A DNA stretch of 64,000 nt, from the NCBI GenBank assembly GCA_934725575.1, contig CAKVCK010000010.1, forward strand, positions 53,850 to 117,849, read 5' to 3'. The position numbers were made by a program, and so were the translations under genes. Source of the stretch: an uncultured Bacteroidales bacterium. GTDB taxonomy: Bacteria > Bacteroidota > Bacteroidia > Bacteroidales > UBA932. Shown one piece after another: positions 1 to 7,867 of the stretch (its first letter is position 1; every line of letters starts with the position of its first letter). The notes beneath the pieces were generated by a model. The model saw nothing but the letters and a program-made list of their open reading frames with translations. It was not told the origin of the DNA and did not search any database.

Positions 1-617
1 AGTCCGGTGGACTGCCTATCGACGTGGGCGCGGTCGTCCAGAACGTCGCCACGGCACTTGCTGTCTATGACGCGGTGCAGAAGAACAAGCCGTTGATCGA
101 TAACTCTGTGACCGTGACCGGCGAGTGCTTCCCTAAGCAGGCCAACCTGCTTGTCAGGGTCGGGACTCCGCTCCGTTACATCATCGACTACCTCGGAGGT
201 GTTCCTGAGAACGCCGCCAAGGTCATCAGCGGAGGCCCTATGATGGGCAAGGCCATCGCCAATCTTGACGCTGCCACCCTTAAGGGAACCGGAGCCCTGC
301 TTTTCCTTACCGAGGAGCAGACCAAGAGGCATCCGGAAGGCCATTGCATCCGTTGCGGAAAATGCGCGGACGCCTGCCCTATGGGCCTGGAACCGTTCCT
401 GCTCTACCGTCTCGCCAAGGCCGGCAACACGGACGAGCTTGAGGCCAACGCCGTTCAGGACTGCATCCAGTGCGGATGCTGTCTTTACACCTGTCCTTCC
501 TATATTCCGCTGCTGGACATCATCAGTATTGCGAGAGGTCAGGTTATGGGAATAATGAGGGCTCGCGCCGCAGCCGCAAAGGCCGCCGCGGAAGCCGCAA
601 AAGCAAAAACTGTTTAA
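1..617 (+). CDS. rnfC: RnfC, electron transport complex subunit C (5' end outside window)
   Basis: C-terminal part of the membrane-peripheral NADH- and ferredoxin-side subunit of the Rnf complex, which couples electron transfer between ferredoxin and NAD to ion pumping. The reading frame is open from base 3, so the start lies upstream of the window. Two 4Fe-4S motifs are visible, CIRCGKCADACP and CIQCGCCLYTCP, the hallmark of RnfC. The protein ends in an Ala/Lys-rich tail. It is followed after 4 bases by rnfD, and the order C-D-G-E-A matches the Bacteroidales rnf operon; rnfB is expected just upstream. Confidence 0.95.
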   Translation, partial: SGGLPIDVGAVVQNVATALAVYDAVQKNKPLIDNSVTVTGECFPKQANLLVRVGTPLRYIIDYLGGVPENAAKVISGGPMMGKAIANLDAATLKGTGALLFLTEEQTKRHPEGHCIRCGKCADACPMGLEPFLLYRLAKAGNTDELEANAVQDCIQCGCCLYTCPSYIPLLDIISIARGQVMGIMRARAAAAKAAAEAAKAKTV

Positions 618-621
618 GAAT

Positions 622-1605
622 ATGGAAAGATTGTTGGTTTCACCATCTCCGCACCTTCATTCCAAGACCACTACTCCGGTCTTGATGAGGGATGTCGTGA
701 TCGCCTTGATCCCAGCCGTTGTGGTCTCGGTCGTGTTCTACGGCCTTGCCGAGCTGCTGGTTCTGGCTGTCAGCGTCATCTCCTGCGTGGCGTTGGAGTA
801 TTTGATCACTAAATATCTGCTTAAGGCACCGTCCACGGTCGGTGACTGGTCTGCCGCTGTGACCGGCATCCTGCTGGCTCTCAACCTTCCGGCCACGACT
901 CCTTGGTGGGTTGTGTTCATCGGCGCTGTGGTCGCCATCGGAATCGCCAAGATGACCTTTGGTGGTCTCGGACAGAATGTCTTCAACCCGGCTCTCGTCG
1001 GCCGTGTGTTCCTGCTGATCTCGTTCCCTACCTATATGACCAACTGGACGATTCCGGGAGGTCTTTTCGGAGCGGACGCGATCACCGGAGCGACACCTCT
1101 CGGCATTGTCAATGAGGGACTTATGAAAGGACTTTCCGCCACGGACATAATCGCGCAGAACGGCCTTTCATATTCACAGATGCTCTTCGCGAACATCGGT
1201 GGATCGGCCGGTGAGGCAAGCGCCGTCGCGATCCTGATCGGATTCATCTATCTGCTTGTCCGCAAGGTCATCAAGCCGTGGATCACCCTTTCCATCCTTG
1301 GAACCGTGGCCGCTGTCTCCTGCATCTTCTGGCTCGCGGATCCTACCCAGTTCACCGACCCTGTCTTCAACCTTCTCACCGGTGGTCTTCTGCTCGGTTC
1401 CTGCTTTATGGCGACCGACTATGTGACCTCTCCTATGAGCACGAAAGGCGGAATCATCTTCGGTGTGGGAATAGGTTTCATCACCTTGATGATCAGATAT
1501 TTCGGTTCTTATCCAGAAGGAATGAGCTTCGCTATTCTTATAATGAACTCGACGGTTCCGCTCCTGAACAAGTGGTTCCATCAGAAAAAATACGGGAGGG
1601 CATAG
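622..1605 (+). CDS. rnfD: RnfD, electron transport complex subunit D
   Basis: Integral membrane flavoprotein of the Rnf complex (327 aa, usual length). Many hydrophobic segments run through the whole protein. The motif ITGATPLG near residue 155-162 fits the RnfD/NqrB site where FMN is linked to a threonine through a phosphoester bond. It lies between rnfC and rnfG with 3-4 base gaps, so the genes are surely co-transcribed and probably translationally coupled. Confidence 0.95.
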   Translation: MERLLVSPSPHLHSKTTTPVLMRDVVIALIPAVVVSVVFYGLAELLVLAVSVISCVALEYLITKYLLKAPSTVGDWSAAVTGILLALNLPATTPWWVVFIGAVVAIGIAKMTFGGLGQNVFNPALVGRVFLLISFPTYMTNWTIPGGLFGADAITGATPLGIVNEGLMKGLSATDIIAQNGLSYSQMLFANIGGSAGEASAVAILIGFIYLLVRKVIKPWITLSILGTVAAVSCIFWLADPTQFTDPVFNLLTGGLLLGSCFMATDYVTSPMSTKGGIIFGVGIGFITLMIRYFGSYPEGMSFAILIMNSTVPLLNKWFHQKKYGRA

Positions 1606-1608
1606 GTT

Positions 1609-2172
1609 ATGGCTGTAAAATCAAATCTTACCACGATGGTGGTCTGCCTGACAGTCGTCAGCCTCGTCTGCTCCGCACTTCTTGGCGGAATGTACGCCCT
1701 GACAGCCGAGCCGATCGCAAAGGCCAACGCTGACATTCTCAAGGCCTCCATCGGAGCAGTGCTTCCTGAGGGAGGCGAACTCTCCGAGGCCAAGCCGATC
1801 GAGGTCGGAGGACAGGCTTCTGAATATTATGTCAGCACCAAGGATGGCGCTCCGGTGGCCTACGCCGTGAAGTCTACCTCGGTAGGTTTCGGCGGCCCGC
1901 TCGTCCTGATGGTCGGCATCACCGCCGACGGAGTTGTCTACAACACTTCCGTCCTGTCCCACAATGAGACTCCTGGACTTGGAGCCAAGTGCAACACCGA
2001 CGAGAAGTTTATGAACCAGTTCAAAGGCTTCGACCCTGCCTCAAAGAGTCTGACAGTCAAGAAGGACGGTGGCGACGTGGACGCGATCACTGCTTCCACA
2101 ATCACATCCAGGGCATATTCCCTGGCTGTGGACAATGCGGTCAAGGCTTTCATTTCAATCAAAGGAGAATAG
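1609..2172 (+). CDS. rnfG: RnfG, electron transport complex subunit G
   Basis: FMN-binding subunit of Rnf (187 aa). One N-terminal membrane anchor (about residues 10-28) is followed by a periplasmic FMN-binding domain. The sequence DAITASTITSRA near residue 160-171 corresponds to the [ST]-G-A-T flavin attachment motif, with the threonine near 165 as the likely attachment residue; the usual SGAT is here TAST. Spaced 3 bases from both rnfD and rnfE. Confidence 0.93.
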   Translation: MAVKSNLTTMVVCLTVVSLVCSALLGGMYALTAEPIAKANADILKASIGAVLPEGGELSEAKPIEVGGQASEYYVSTKDGAPVAYAVKSTSVGFGGPLVLMVGITADGVVYNTSVLSHNETPGLGAKCNTDEKFMNQFKGFDPASKSLTVKKDGGDVDAITASTITSRAYSLAVDNAVKAFISIKGE

Positions 2173-2175
2173 GCT

Positions 2176-2766
2176 ATGAGCAGCAATAAACTGAATCTTT
2201 TCACAAAAGGTTTCCTGAAGGAAAACCCTACTTTTGTCCTGCTTTTGGGTATGTGCCCTACACTGGCGACCACGACTTCGGCCATCAACGGTATGAGTAT
2301 GGGTCTCGCCACGCTATTCGTCCTGGTGCTTTCCAACATAGCCATCTCGGCGATCGCTCCGGTGGTTCCGGACAAGGTGCATATTCCTGTCTATATCGTG
2401 GTGATCGCGACATTCGTGACCATCCTCCAGTTTGCGATGCAGGCCTACACTCCGGCTATGTACGCCACCCTTGGTCTGTTCATCCCTCTGATCGTGGTGA
2501 ACTGTATCGTACTTGGACGCGCCGAGGCCTTCGCCAACAAGAACGGAATCCTTGACTCCGCCTTGGACGGACTTGGAATAGGTCTGGGCTTCACCCTTTC
2601 GCTGACTGTTCTGGGAATCGTGCGCGAGATCTTGGGCAGCGGCTCCATCTTCGGCTTCAAGTTCATCTCCGGAGACGGAATGCTCGCGTTCGTGATGGCT
2701 CCGGGAGCGTTCCTCGCCCTCGGCTATCTTATGGTCCTGTTCAACAAAATCGCTAAAAAGAACTAA
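2176..2766 (+). CDS. rnfE: RnfE, electron transport complex subunit E
   Basis: Polytopic membrane subunit of the Rnf complex (196 aa, typical), about six hydrophobic helices. It carries family features such as LLGMCPTLATTTSAINGMSMG near the N-terminus and LGIVREILGSGSIFG in the second half. RnfE and RnfA are homologous and form the membrane core with an inverted topology; both hold conserved cysteines thought to bind an Fe-S centre, and Cys in the GMCPTLA segment fits this. In-operon spacing of 3 bases on both sides. Confidence 0.95.
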   Translation: MSSNKLNLFTKGFLKENPTFVLLLGMCPTLATTTSAINGMSMGLATLFVLVLSNIAISAIAPVVPDKVHIPVYIVVIATFVTILQFAMQAYTPAMYATLGLFIPLIVVNCIVLGRAEAFANKNGILDSALDGLGIGLGFTLSLTVLGIVREILGSGSIFGFKFISGDGMLAFVMAPGAFLALGYLMVLFNKIAKKN

Positions 2767-2769
2767 GTT

Positions 2770-3369
2770 ATGGAATATTTCCTTATCATAATCTCGGCGA
2801 TATTCGTCAATAACATTATGCTGGCCCAGTTTCTGGGCACGTGTCCGTTCCTGGGTGTCTCCAACAAGATTTCCACGGCGACCGGTATGGCCGGCGCGGT
2901 GTGCTTCGTGATCACCCTCGCGACTTTGGTGACATATCTCATCAACCAGTATCTTCTGGTGGCCTTCAACCTCCAGTTCCTGCAGACCATCGCGTTCATC
3001 CTTGTGATCGCCGCTTTGGTGCAGATGGTCGAGATCGTGCTGAAGAAAATCAGCCCGTCCCTTTACCAGGCTCTTGGAATATTCCTGCCTCTGATCACCA
3101 CTAACTGCGCCGTGCTTGGTGTGGCTCTCAACGTGGTCACTAAGGAGTTCGCTTTCGGTGGTCCGGCCCATATGCTGAACCTCGGCGAGTCCGTTGTGTA
3201 TGCCTTCGCCACCGCTGTAGGCTATGGAATGGCCCTCGTGCTGTTCGCCGGCCTTCGTGAGCACCTCGATTTAAATGATGTCCCTAAGCCGTTCAAAGGC
3301 ATTCCGATAGCCCTTATCACCGCTGGAATCCTCGCTATGGCCTTTATGGGATTCTCTGGTTTAGTATAG
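2770..3369 (+). CDS. rnfA: RnfA, electron transport complex subunit A
   Basis: Polytopic membrane subunit (199 aa), homologous to RnfE. Family features seen: NNIMLAQFLGTCPFLGVS near residues 15-32 and PLITTNCAVLGVAL in the middle, each with the conserved cysteine. It is the last gene of the rnf operon; 48 bases later a gene for an unrelated outer-membrane protein begins. Confidence 0.95.
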   Translation: MEYFLIIISAIFVNNIMLAQFLGTCPFLGVSNKISTATGMAGAVCFVITLATLVTYLINQYLLVAFNLQFLQTIAFILVIAALVQMVEIVLKKISPSLYQALGIFLPLITTNCAVLGVALNVVTKEFAFGGPAHMLNLGESVVYAFATAVGYGMALVLFAGLREHLDLNDVPKPFKGIPIALITAGILAMAFMGFSGLV

Positions 3370-3417
3370 ATTTTGTAGATGTCATAAGCCTTGTTAAATT
3401 TCATTAATTTTTAGGTT

Positions 3418-3894
3418 ATGAAAAAGGCTTTATTGATTATCGCTGTACTCGTCAGCTCCGCCGCGGTCGCTCTTGCGCAACCTAAGTCCATAGGTGGCAG
3501 GCTCGGCAACTATGGAGTTGATGTCAGCTATGAGAACTACGTTTCCAGAGGCGCTGATTTCCTTGAGTTTGGCCTCGGCCTTGACAATGGATTCAGCACG
3601 AGCTCATTTCACGTTGACGGTATCTATAACTTTATGATTATTCAACCAAATTGGACGTCCGTCGGGACTTGGGGATTCTATGCAGGCCCGGGCGCGAGTG
3701 TCGCATTGTGGAAGAATAGTGATGACGAGAACACTGTCTACGCTGGATTTGTCGGCAATGTCGGTCTTGAGTACACCTTCAGCTTCCCTCTTCAACTTTC
3801 AGTTGACTTCCGTCCGAGGTTGATGTTCGGTGACGGTGGAGTCAGAGGTGACGGACCGTTTTCTCTGGGTGTCGGTGTCAGGTACGCATTTTAG
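3418..3894 (+). CDS. small outer-membrane beta-barrel-like protein, unknown function
   Basis: 158 aa with a clear signal peptide (MKKALLIIAVLVSSAAVALA, cut before QPK). The mature part is rich in alternating aromatic/glycine strands and ends in LGVGVRYAF, i.e. with a terminal phenylalanine as expected for a beta-barrel assembled by BAM. Short for a barrel, perhaps eight strands. No specific family recognised. It sits between rnfA and a putative terminator, so it may be a separate unit or a read-through tail of the rnf operon. Confidence 0.75.
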   Translation: MKKALLIIAVLVSSAAVALAQPKSIGGRLGNYGVDVSYENYVSRGADFLEFGLGLDNGFSTSSFHVDGIYNFMIIQPNWTSVGTWGFYAGPGASVALWKNSDDENTVYAGFVGNVGLEYTFSFPLQLSVDFRPRLMFGDGGVRGDGPFSLGVGVRYAF

Positions 3895-3922
3895 TTTTTT
3901 CATAGGATAATTGAGTATGTGC

Positions 3923-3954
3923 GAACTTTCCTTGGAGGAGGTTCCCACTTTTTT
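3923..3954 (+). terminator. putative intrinsic terminator after the outer-membrane protein gene
   Basis: GAAC at 3923 pairs with GTTC ending at 3944, giving about an 8-bp stem (with G-U pairs) and a 6-base loop, followed within 5 bases by six T at 3949-3954. It would separate the rnf/OMP unit from the pathway operon that starts at 4028. Confidence 0.5.
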
Positions 3955-4027
3955 CGTAGTTTGAGCAATAATTTTAGTAATTTTACAAACTATTGTTCAA
4001 AGTTGGTTATAACCATCGGTTTCGGAT

Positions 4028-5563
4028 ATGAAAGGAAAGTCCGCGCTCAGTTTTAATTGGGCTGAAGAAGTGATATTCAATGATAAGAAGATCGTTCTGG
4101 ATGATCTTCCTATGACGGAGGTCGAGGCTTGCTACGAGTTTCTGAAAGAGTTCGCCTCCGAGAAGGTGATCTATGGCATCAACACGGGCTTCGGCCCGAT
4201 GGCGCAGTGGAGGGTGGATGACAAGTACTTGAAGGATCTTCAGTACAACATCATCAGAAGCCATTCCACGGGTGCCGGCGACCCTTTGGATGACATATAC
4301 GTCAAGGCGGCGATGATCGCCCGTCTGGGAACCTTCCTTCAGGCACGTTCGGGAGTGCATCCCGATTTGGTCAAGCTTCTGGTGGAGATGATCGACAGGA
4401 ACATATTCCCGTTCATCCCTCAGCACGGCAGTGTCGGTGCGAGCGGTGACTTGGTTCAGCTGGCACATATGGCTCTTTGTATGATCGGCGAGGGAAAGGT
4501 TCATTACAAAGGTGAGTGGCGTCCGTCCGCGGAGGTGTTGAGAGAGAATGGCTTGGAGCCGTTTAAGATTCATATACGAGAAGGACTGTCAATCTCCAAC
4601 GGCACGTCCTTTATGACCGGAATCGGCATTGTCAACCAGATCTACGCCGAAAGGCTTTTGGACTGGGCAACTTTGGCTTCCGTGATGATGAACGAGATCG
4701 CCTCGTCGTTCGATGACCTTATGTCAGAGGAACTTAACGAGGTCCGCCGTCACGAAGGACAACAGGTGATCGCCAGGCGTATGAGGCAACTCTCCGAGGG
4801 GAGCGGCTGTCTGCGCAAGCGTGAGCACGACCTTTACGACAACGGTCACGCATCGGAAGACACATTCGACCACAAGGTTCAGGCTTACTATTCGTTGAGG
4901 TGTACACCGCAGATCTTGGGACCTGTCTATGAGACGTTCGCGAATGCCCACAGGGTTCTTGAGGAGGAGCTTAACTCCGCCTGTGACAATCCTATAGTGG
5001 ATTATGAGGCGAAGAATGTCTTTCACGGAGGCAACTTCCACGGGGACTACATCTCCTTGGAGGAGGACAAGGTGAAGATAGCCACGGTCAGGATGGCGAT
5101 GACTGCCGAGCGCCAGCTTAACTACCTCTTCCACGACCGAATCAACGGAATCCTTCCTCCATTTTTGAATATGGGAACTCTCGGACTCAACTACGGAATG
5201 CAGGCGTGCCAGTTCACGGCCACCTCGACTACGGCCGAATGTCAGACACTCGCAATGCCGAACTATGTTCACAGCATTCCGAACAATAATGACAATCAGG
5301 ACATTGTAAGTATGGGGACCAACACGGCCTTGCTCACGAAGCGTGTTATCGACAACACCTATCAGGTTTTCGCCATACATTTCATAGCTTTGGCCCAGGC
5401 CGTTGACTGCCTCGGAATCGCGGACAAGCTTGCTCCGACCTCAAGAAAGGTCTATGACGAAGTGCGTGCGATCGCCCCTAAGTTCGTGGAGGACAATCCG
5501 TTCTACGAACAGATCGCTGCCGTTGAGAAATATATGAGAGACAACCCGCTAAACCTTAAGTAG
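4028..5563 (+). CDS. aromatic amino acid ammonia-lyase, probably tyrosine ammonia-lyase
   Basis: 511 aa enzyme of the HAL/PAL/TAL family, removing ammonia from an aromatic amino acid. The MIO cofactor triad Ala-Ser-Gly is at residues 138-140 within GSVGASGDLVQLAHMAL. The N-terminal catalytic tyrosine lies in VIYGINTGFGP (about 48-58). The selectivity loop reads LQYNIIRSHSTG (about 71-82). From memory it resembles the tyrosine ammonia-lyase of the Flavobacterium flexirubin cluster closely (HGGNFHGDYISLE, YVHSIPNNNDNQDIVSMGTN are shared). Tyrosine lyase would give 4-coumarate, the starter of aryl polyenes. No histidine-degradation genes are nearby, which argues against HutH. First gene of a 15-gene block; the next gene starts directly at its stop. 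Confidence 0.85.
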   Translation: MKGKSALSFNWAEEVIFNDKKIVLDDLPMTEVEACYEFLKEFASEKVIYGINTGFGPMAQWRVDDKYLKDLQYNIIRSHSTGAGDPLDDIYVKAAMIARLGTFLQARSGVHPDLVKLLVEMIDRNIFPFIPQHGSVGASGDLVQLAHMALCMIGEGKVHYKGEWRPSAEVLRENGLEPFKIHIREGLSISNGTSFMTGIGIVNQIYAERLLDWATLASVMMNEIASSFDDLMSEELNEVRRHEGQQVIARRMRQLSEGSGCLRKREHDLYDNGHASEDTFDHKVQAYYSLRCTPQILGPVYETFANAHRVLEEELNSACDNPIVDYEAKNVFHGGNFHGDYISLEEDKVKIATVRMAMTAERQLNYLFHDRINGILPPFLNMGTLGLNYGMQACQFTATSTTAECQTLAMPNYVHSIPNNNDNQDIVSMGTNTALLTKRVIDNTYQVFAIHFIALAQAVDCLGIADKLAPTSRKVYDEVRAIAPKFVEDNPFYEQIAAVEKYMRDNPLNLK

Positions 5564-6661
5564 ATGGAACTGTTCCCCGAACTCGAAAAAAGGTACACGA
5601 AAGACCAGTGCACTGCCCGTGAGGCACAGCGGATGGCCGAGTTCATAGCATTCGGACCGATCGTATTCCAGGCTTCCCGCCTGCTGGTGAAATACGGCAT
5701 TCTTGATCTTCTTCGCGAGCATCGTGAAGGCTTGACACAAAAAGAGATCTCAGAGGCTACCGGAATTTCTGAATATGCTATGAAATGTCTTTTGGAGGCC
5801 GGTCTGTGCATCGGAACCGTGCTTGTGGACACTGAGACGGACAGATTCACGATTTCCAAGGTCGGTTGGTTCCTGCTTACGGACGAGGCTACGAAAATCA
5901 ATATGGATTTCAACAACGATGTCAACTATGAGGGCTTCTTCCATCTGGACGAGTCTTTCAAGGAGCATCGCCCGGCCGGACTTAAGTGCCTTGGGGACTG
6001 GGACACGATTTATGAAGGGCTTTCAACCCTTCCGGAACCGGCACGGACAAGCTGGTTCGCTTTCGACCATTTCTATTCCAACAACTCTTTCGAGGAGGCA
6101 TTGAAGATCATCTTCGACCGTCCGGTCAGAAATCTGTTGGATGTCGGAGGCAATACCGGTAAATGGGCGCTCCAGTGCGTCGGCTACGATCCAAATGTGG
6201 AGGTCACGATTCTGGACCTTCCGCAGCAGATCGACCTGATGAGGAAGGAGACGGCAGGAAAGCCGGGTGCGGAAAGGATTCACGGCTGCGGAGGCAACCT
6301 TCTCGATCCTTCGACGAAATTTCTGACGGACAAGGAATATGATGTCATCTGGATGAGCCAGTTTCTGGATTGTTTCTCCGAGGATGAGATCCTGAGCATA
6401 CTCACGAGGGCCGCCGGGATTCTCCGTCCTGGCGCCAGACTCTGCATAATGGAGCTGCTGTGGAACAGGCAGCGCTTCGAGCCGGCGGCTTTCTGCCTGA
6501 CTATGACCAGTTTGTATTTCACGGCGATGGCCAACGGCAACAGCAAGATGTACTATTCCGAGGATTTGACAAGGCTGATAGAGAAAGCCGGGATGAAGGT
6601 CGAGAAGATCATCGACGGAATCGGCCAGGGACATAATATATTGATTTGTGTAAAAGAATAG
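5564..6661 (+). CDS. SAM-dependent O-methyltransferase-like protein
   Basis: 365 aa. The first third looks like the winged-helix dimerisation domain of small-molecule O-methyltransferases (YGILDLLREHREGLTQKEISEATG). The catalytic domain has SAM motif I LLDVGGNTGKWALQ near residues 190-203 and a DLPQQIDL acidic loop near 216. Probably methylates a hydroxyl of the aryl head group or an intermediate of the polyene. The ATG follows the ammonia-lyase stop codon without a gap. The acceptor cannot be read from the sequence. Confidence 0.85.
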   Translation: MELFPELEKRYTKDQCTAREAQRMAEFIAFGPIVFQASRLLVKYGILDLLREHREGLTQKEISEATGISEYAMKCLLEAGLCIGTVLVDTETDRFTISKVGWFLLTDEATKINMDFNNDVNYEGFFHLDESFKEHRPAGLKCLGDWDTIYEGLSTLPEPARTSWFAFDHFYSNNSFEEALKIIFDRPVRNLLDVGGNTGKWALQCVGYDPNVEVTILDLPQQIDLMRKETAGKPGAERIHGCGGNLLDPSTKFLTDKEYDVIWMSQFLDCFSEDEILSILTRAAGILRPGARLCIMELLWNRQRFEPAAFCLTMTSLYFTAMANGNSKMYYSEDLTRLIEKAGMKVEKIIDGIGQGHNILICVKE

Positions 6662-6665
6662 AATA

Positions 6666-6908
6666 ATGAGCAAAGAAGAAATTATCACTAAAGTCAACGG
6701 TTTCCTTGTTGACGAGTTCGAGATCGACGCGGCGCTTCTGAACGAGAACGCCGCCCTTAAAAAGGACCTTGGCATAGACAGCCTTGACATCGTGGACATC
6801 ATTGTCTTGATTGACAAGGAGTTTGGAGTCAAGGTGAAGACCGAGGAACTAGGCCGGCTCACGACCTTGGGCAGCCTTTACGATTTCATCGAAGAGAAAA
6901 TCGCGTAG
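6666..6908 (+). CDS. acyl carrier protein
   Basis: 80 aa ACP. Phosphopantetheine attachment serine is in LGIDSLDIVDIIVLID (about residues 36-51). It would carry the growing chain or the aryl starter. One of two ACP genes in the block (the other is at 10071). Four bases separate it from the methyltransferase. Confidence 0.93.
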   Translation: MSKEEIITKVNGFLVDEFEIDAALLNENAALKKDLGIDSLDIVDIIVLIDKEFGVKVKTEELGRLTTLGSLYDFIEEKIA

Positions 6909-6973
6909 AAATACCGACGTTCGCCCGGAAAAACTTGGAAGTGTTTAAGTTAAGAATACCTTAATTTTTGAAT

Positions 6974-7867
6974 ATGTCAGAGAACGGAGAAAGAAAGTGG
7001 CAGGGTACGACTGACGGGACCGCGTGGATGCACAGGGCGCTGATCAGGATGATGAAGTTCATTCCGCTGTGGGTCTTTTACCTGCTGATGAGCTTTGCTG
7101 TGCCGTTCTATATGATATTCAATCACAAAGGGTACATCTCCAGTTACCATTATTTCCGCCGCAGGCACAAGTTCTGGCCACTCAGGGCTTTCTGGCACGT
7201 GTACAAGAATCATTGGATGTTCGGAGCTGTCATATTGGACCGGTTCGCTTCATATTCAGGGAAGAGGTTCAAGATTGAAGTCCCTCAGATGTATATGTAC
7301 AGCAAGATTTGCTCCCGGAAGGAAGGTTTCGTCCAGTTGAGCGCCCACATCGGGAATGACGAGATGGCCGGCTATGAGCTTAAGCCTCCCAAGAAGATGA
7401 ACGCCTTGGTGTTCGGTGGAGAAGGCGAGACTTTGACAGAGAACAGGGCAAGGGTTCTGGAGAAAAACAATGTCCGTCTGGTGAACATTTCCGAGGATAT
7501 GTCCCATCTTGTGATTCTGAACAACGCCTTGGCTGATGGCGAGATAGTGAATATCCTCGGAGACAGGGTCTTCGGATCGAACCGTACCATACGCTGCGAG
7601 ATTCTGAATGGGGAGGCTGATCTGCCATTGGGGCCGTTCCTGTTGGCGGCGATGAGGGATGTTCCGGTGATTTCGGTCTTTGTGGTGAAGACAGGTCTGA
7701 GAAGATACACTGTGAATTTGTCCCGTCCGGATGAGTGGCTGTCGAAAGGCTTGGATGTGCGGGAAAAGGCCGAGGAGATGGCGATGGCCTATGCCTTCAG
7801 CATCAAAATGATGCTGTTGTTGCATCCGGACCAATGGTTCAATTTTTATGAGTTCTGGAATGACTGA
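6974..7867 (+). CDS. LpxL/HtrB-like lysophospholipid acyltransferase
   Basis: 297 aa from the ATG at 6974; a TTG six bases upstream is possible but less likely. One hydrophobic segment near residues 20-45 anchors it in the inner membrane. The motif SAHIGNDE (about 121-128) matches the HX4D/E catalytic signature of the lipid A acyltransferase family. LpxL-like enzymes are standard members of aryl polyene and flexirubin clusters and are thought to attach the acyl chain to a lipid anchor. It overlaps the next gene by 20 bases. Confidence 0.85.
   Translation: MSENGERKWQGTTDGTAWMHRALIRMMKFIPLWVFYLLMSFAVPFYMIFNHKGYISSYHYFRRRHKFWPLRAFWHVYKNHWMFGAVILDRFASYSGKRFKIEVPQMYMYSKICSRKEGFVQLSAHIGNDEMAGYELKPPKKMNALVFGGEGETLTENRARVLEKNNVRLVNISEDMSHLVILNNALADGEIVNILGDRVFGSNRTIRCEILNGEADLPLGPFLLAAMRDVPVISVFVVKTGLRRYTVNLSRPDEWLSKGLDVREKAEEMAMAYAFSIKMMLLLHPDQWFNFYEFWND

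Noticed and set aside
2314..3264. Long minus-strand open frames under rnfE/rnfA and similar ones under other GC-rich genes
   Set aside because: They are antisense shadows with biased composition (His, Gln, Arg, Glu rich), no family match and no start signals.
4028..5563. Histidine ammonia-lyase of histidine degradation (hutH)
   Set aside because: No hutU, hutI or ftcD-like genes are near; the gene heads a polyene cluster and resembles the flexirubin-type tyrosine lyase.
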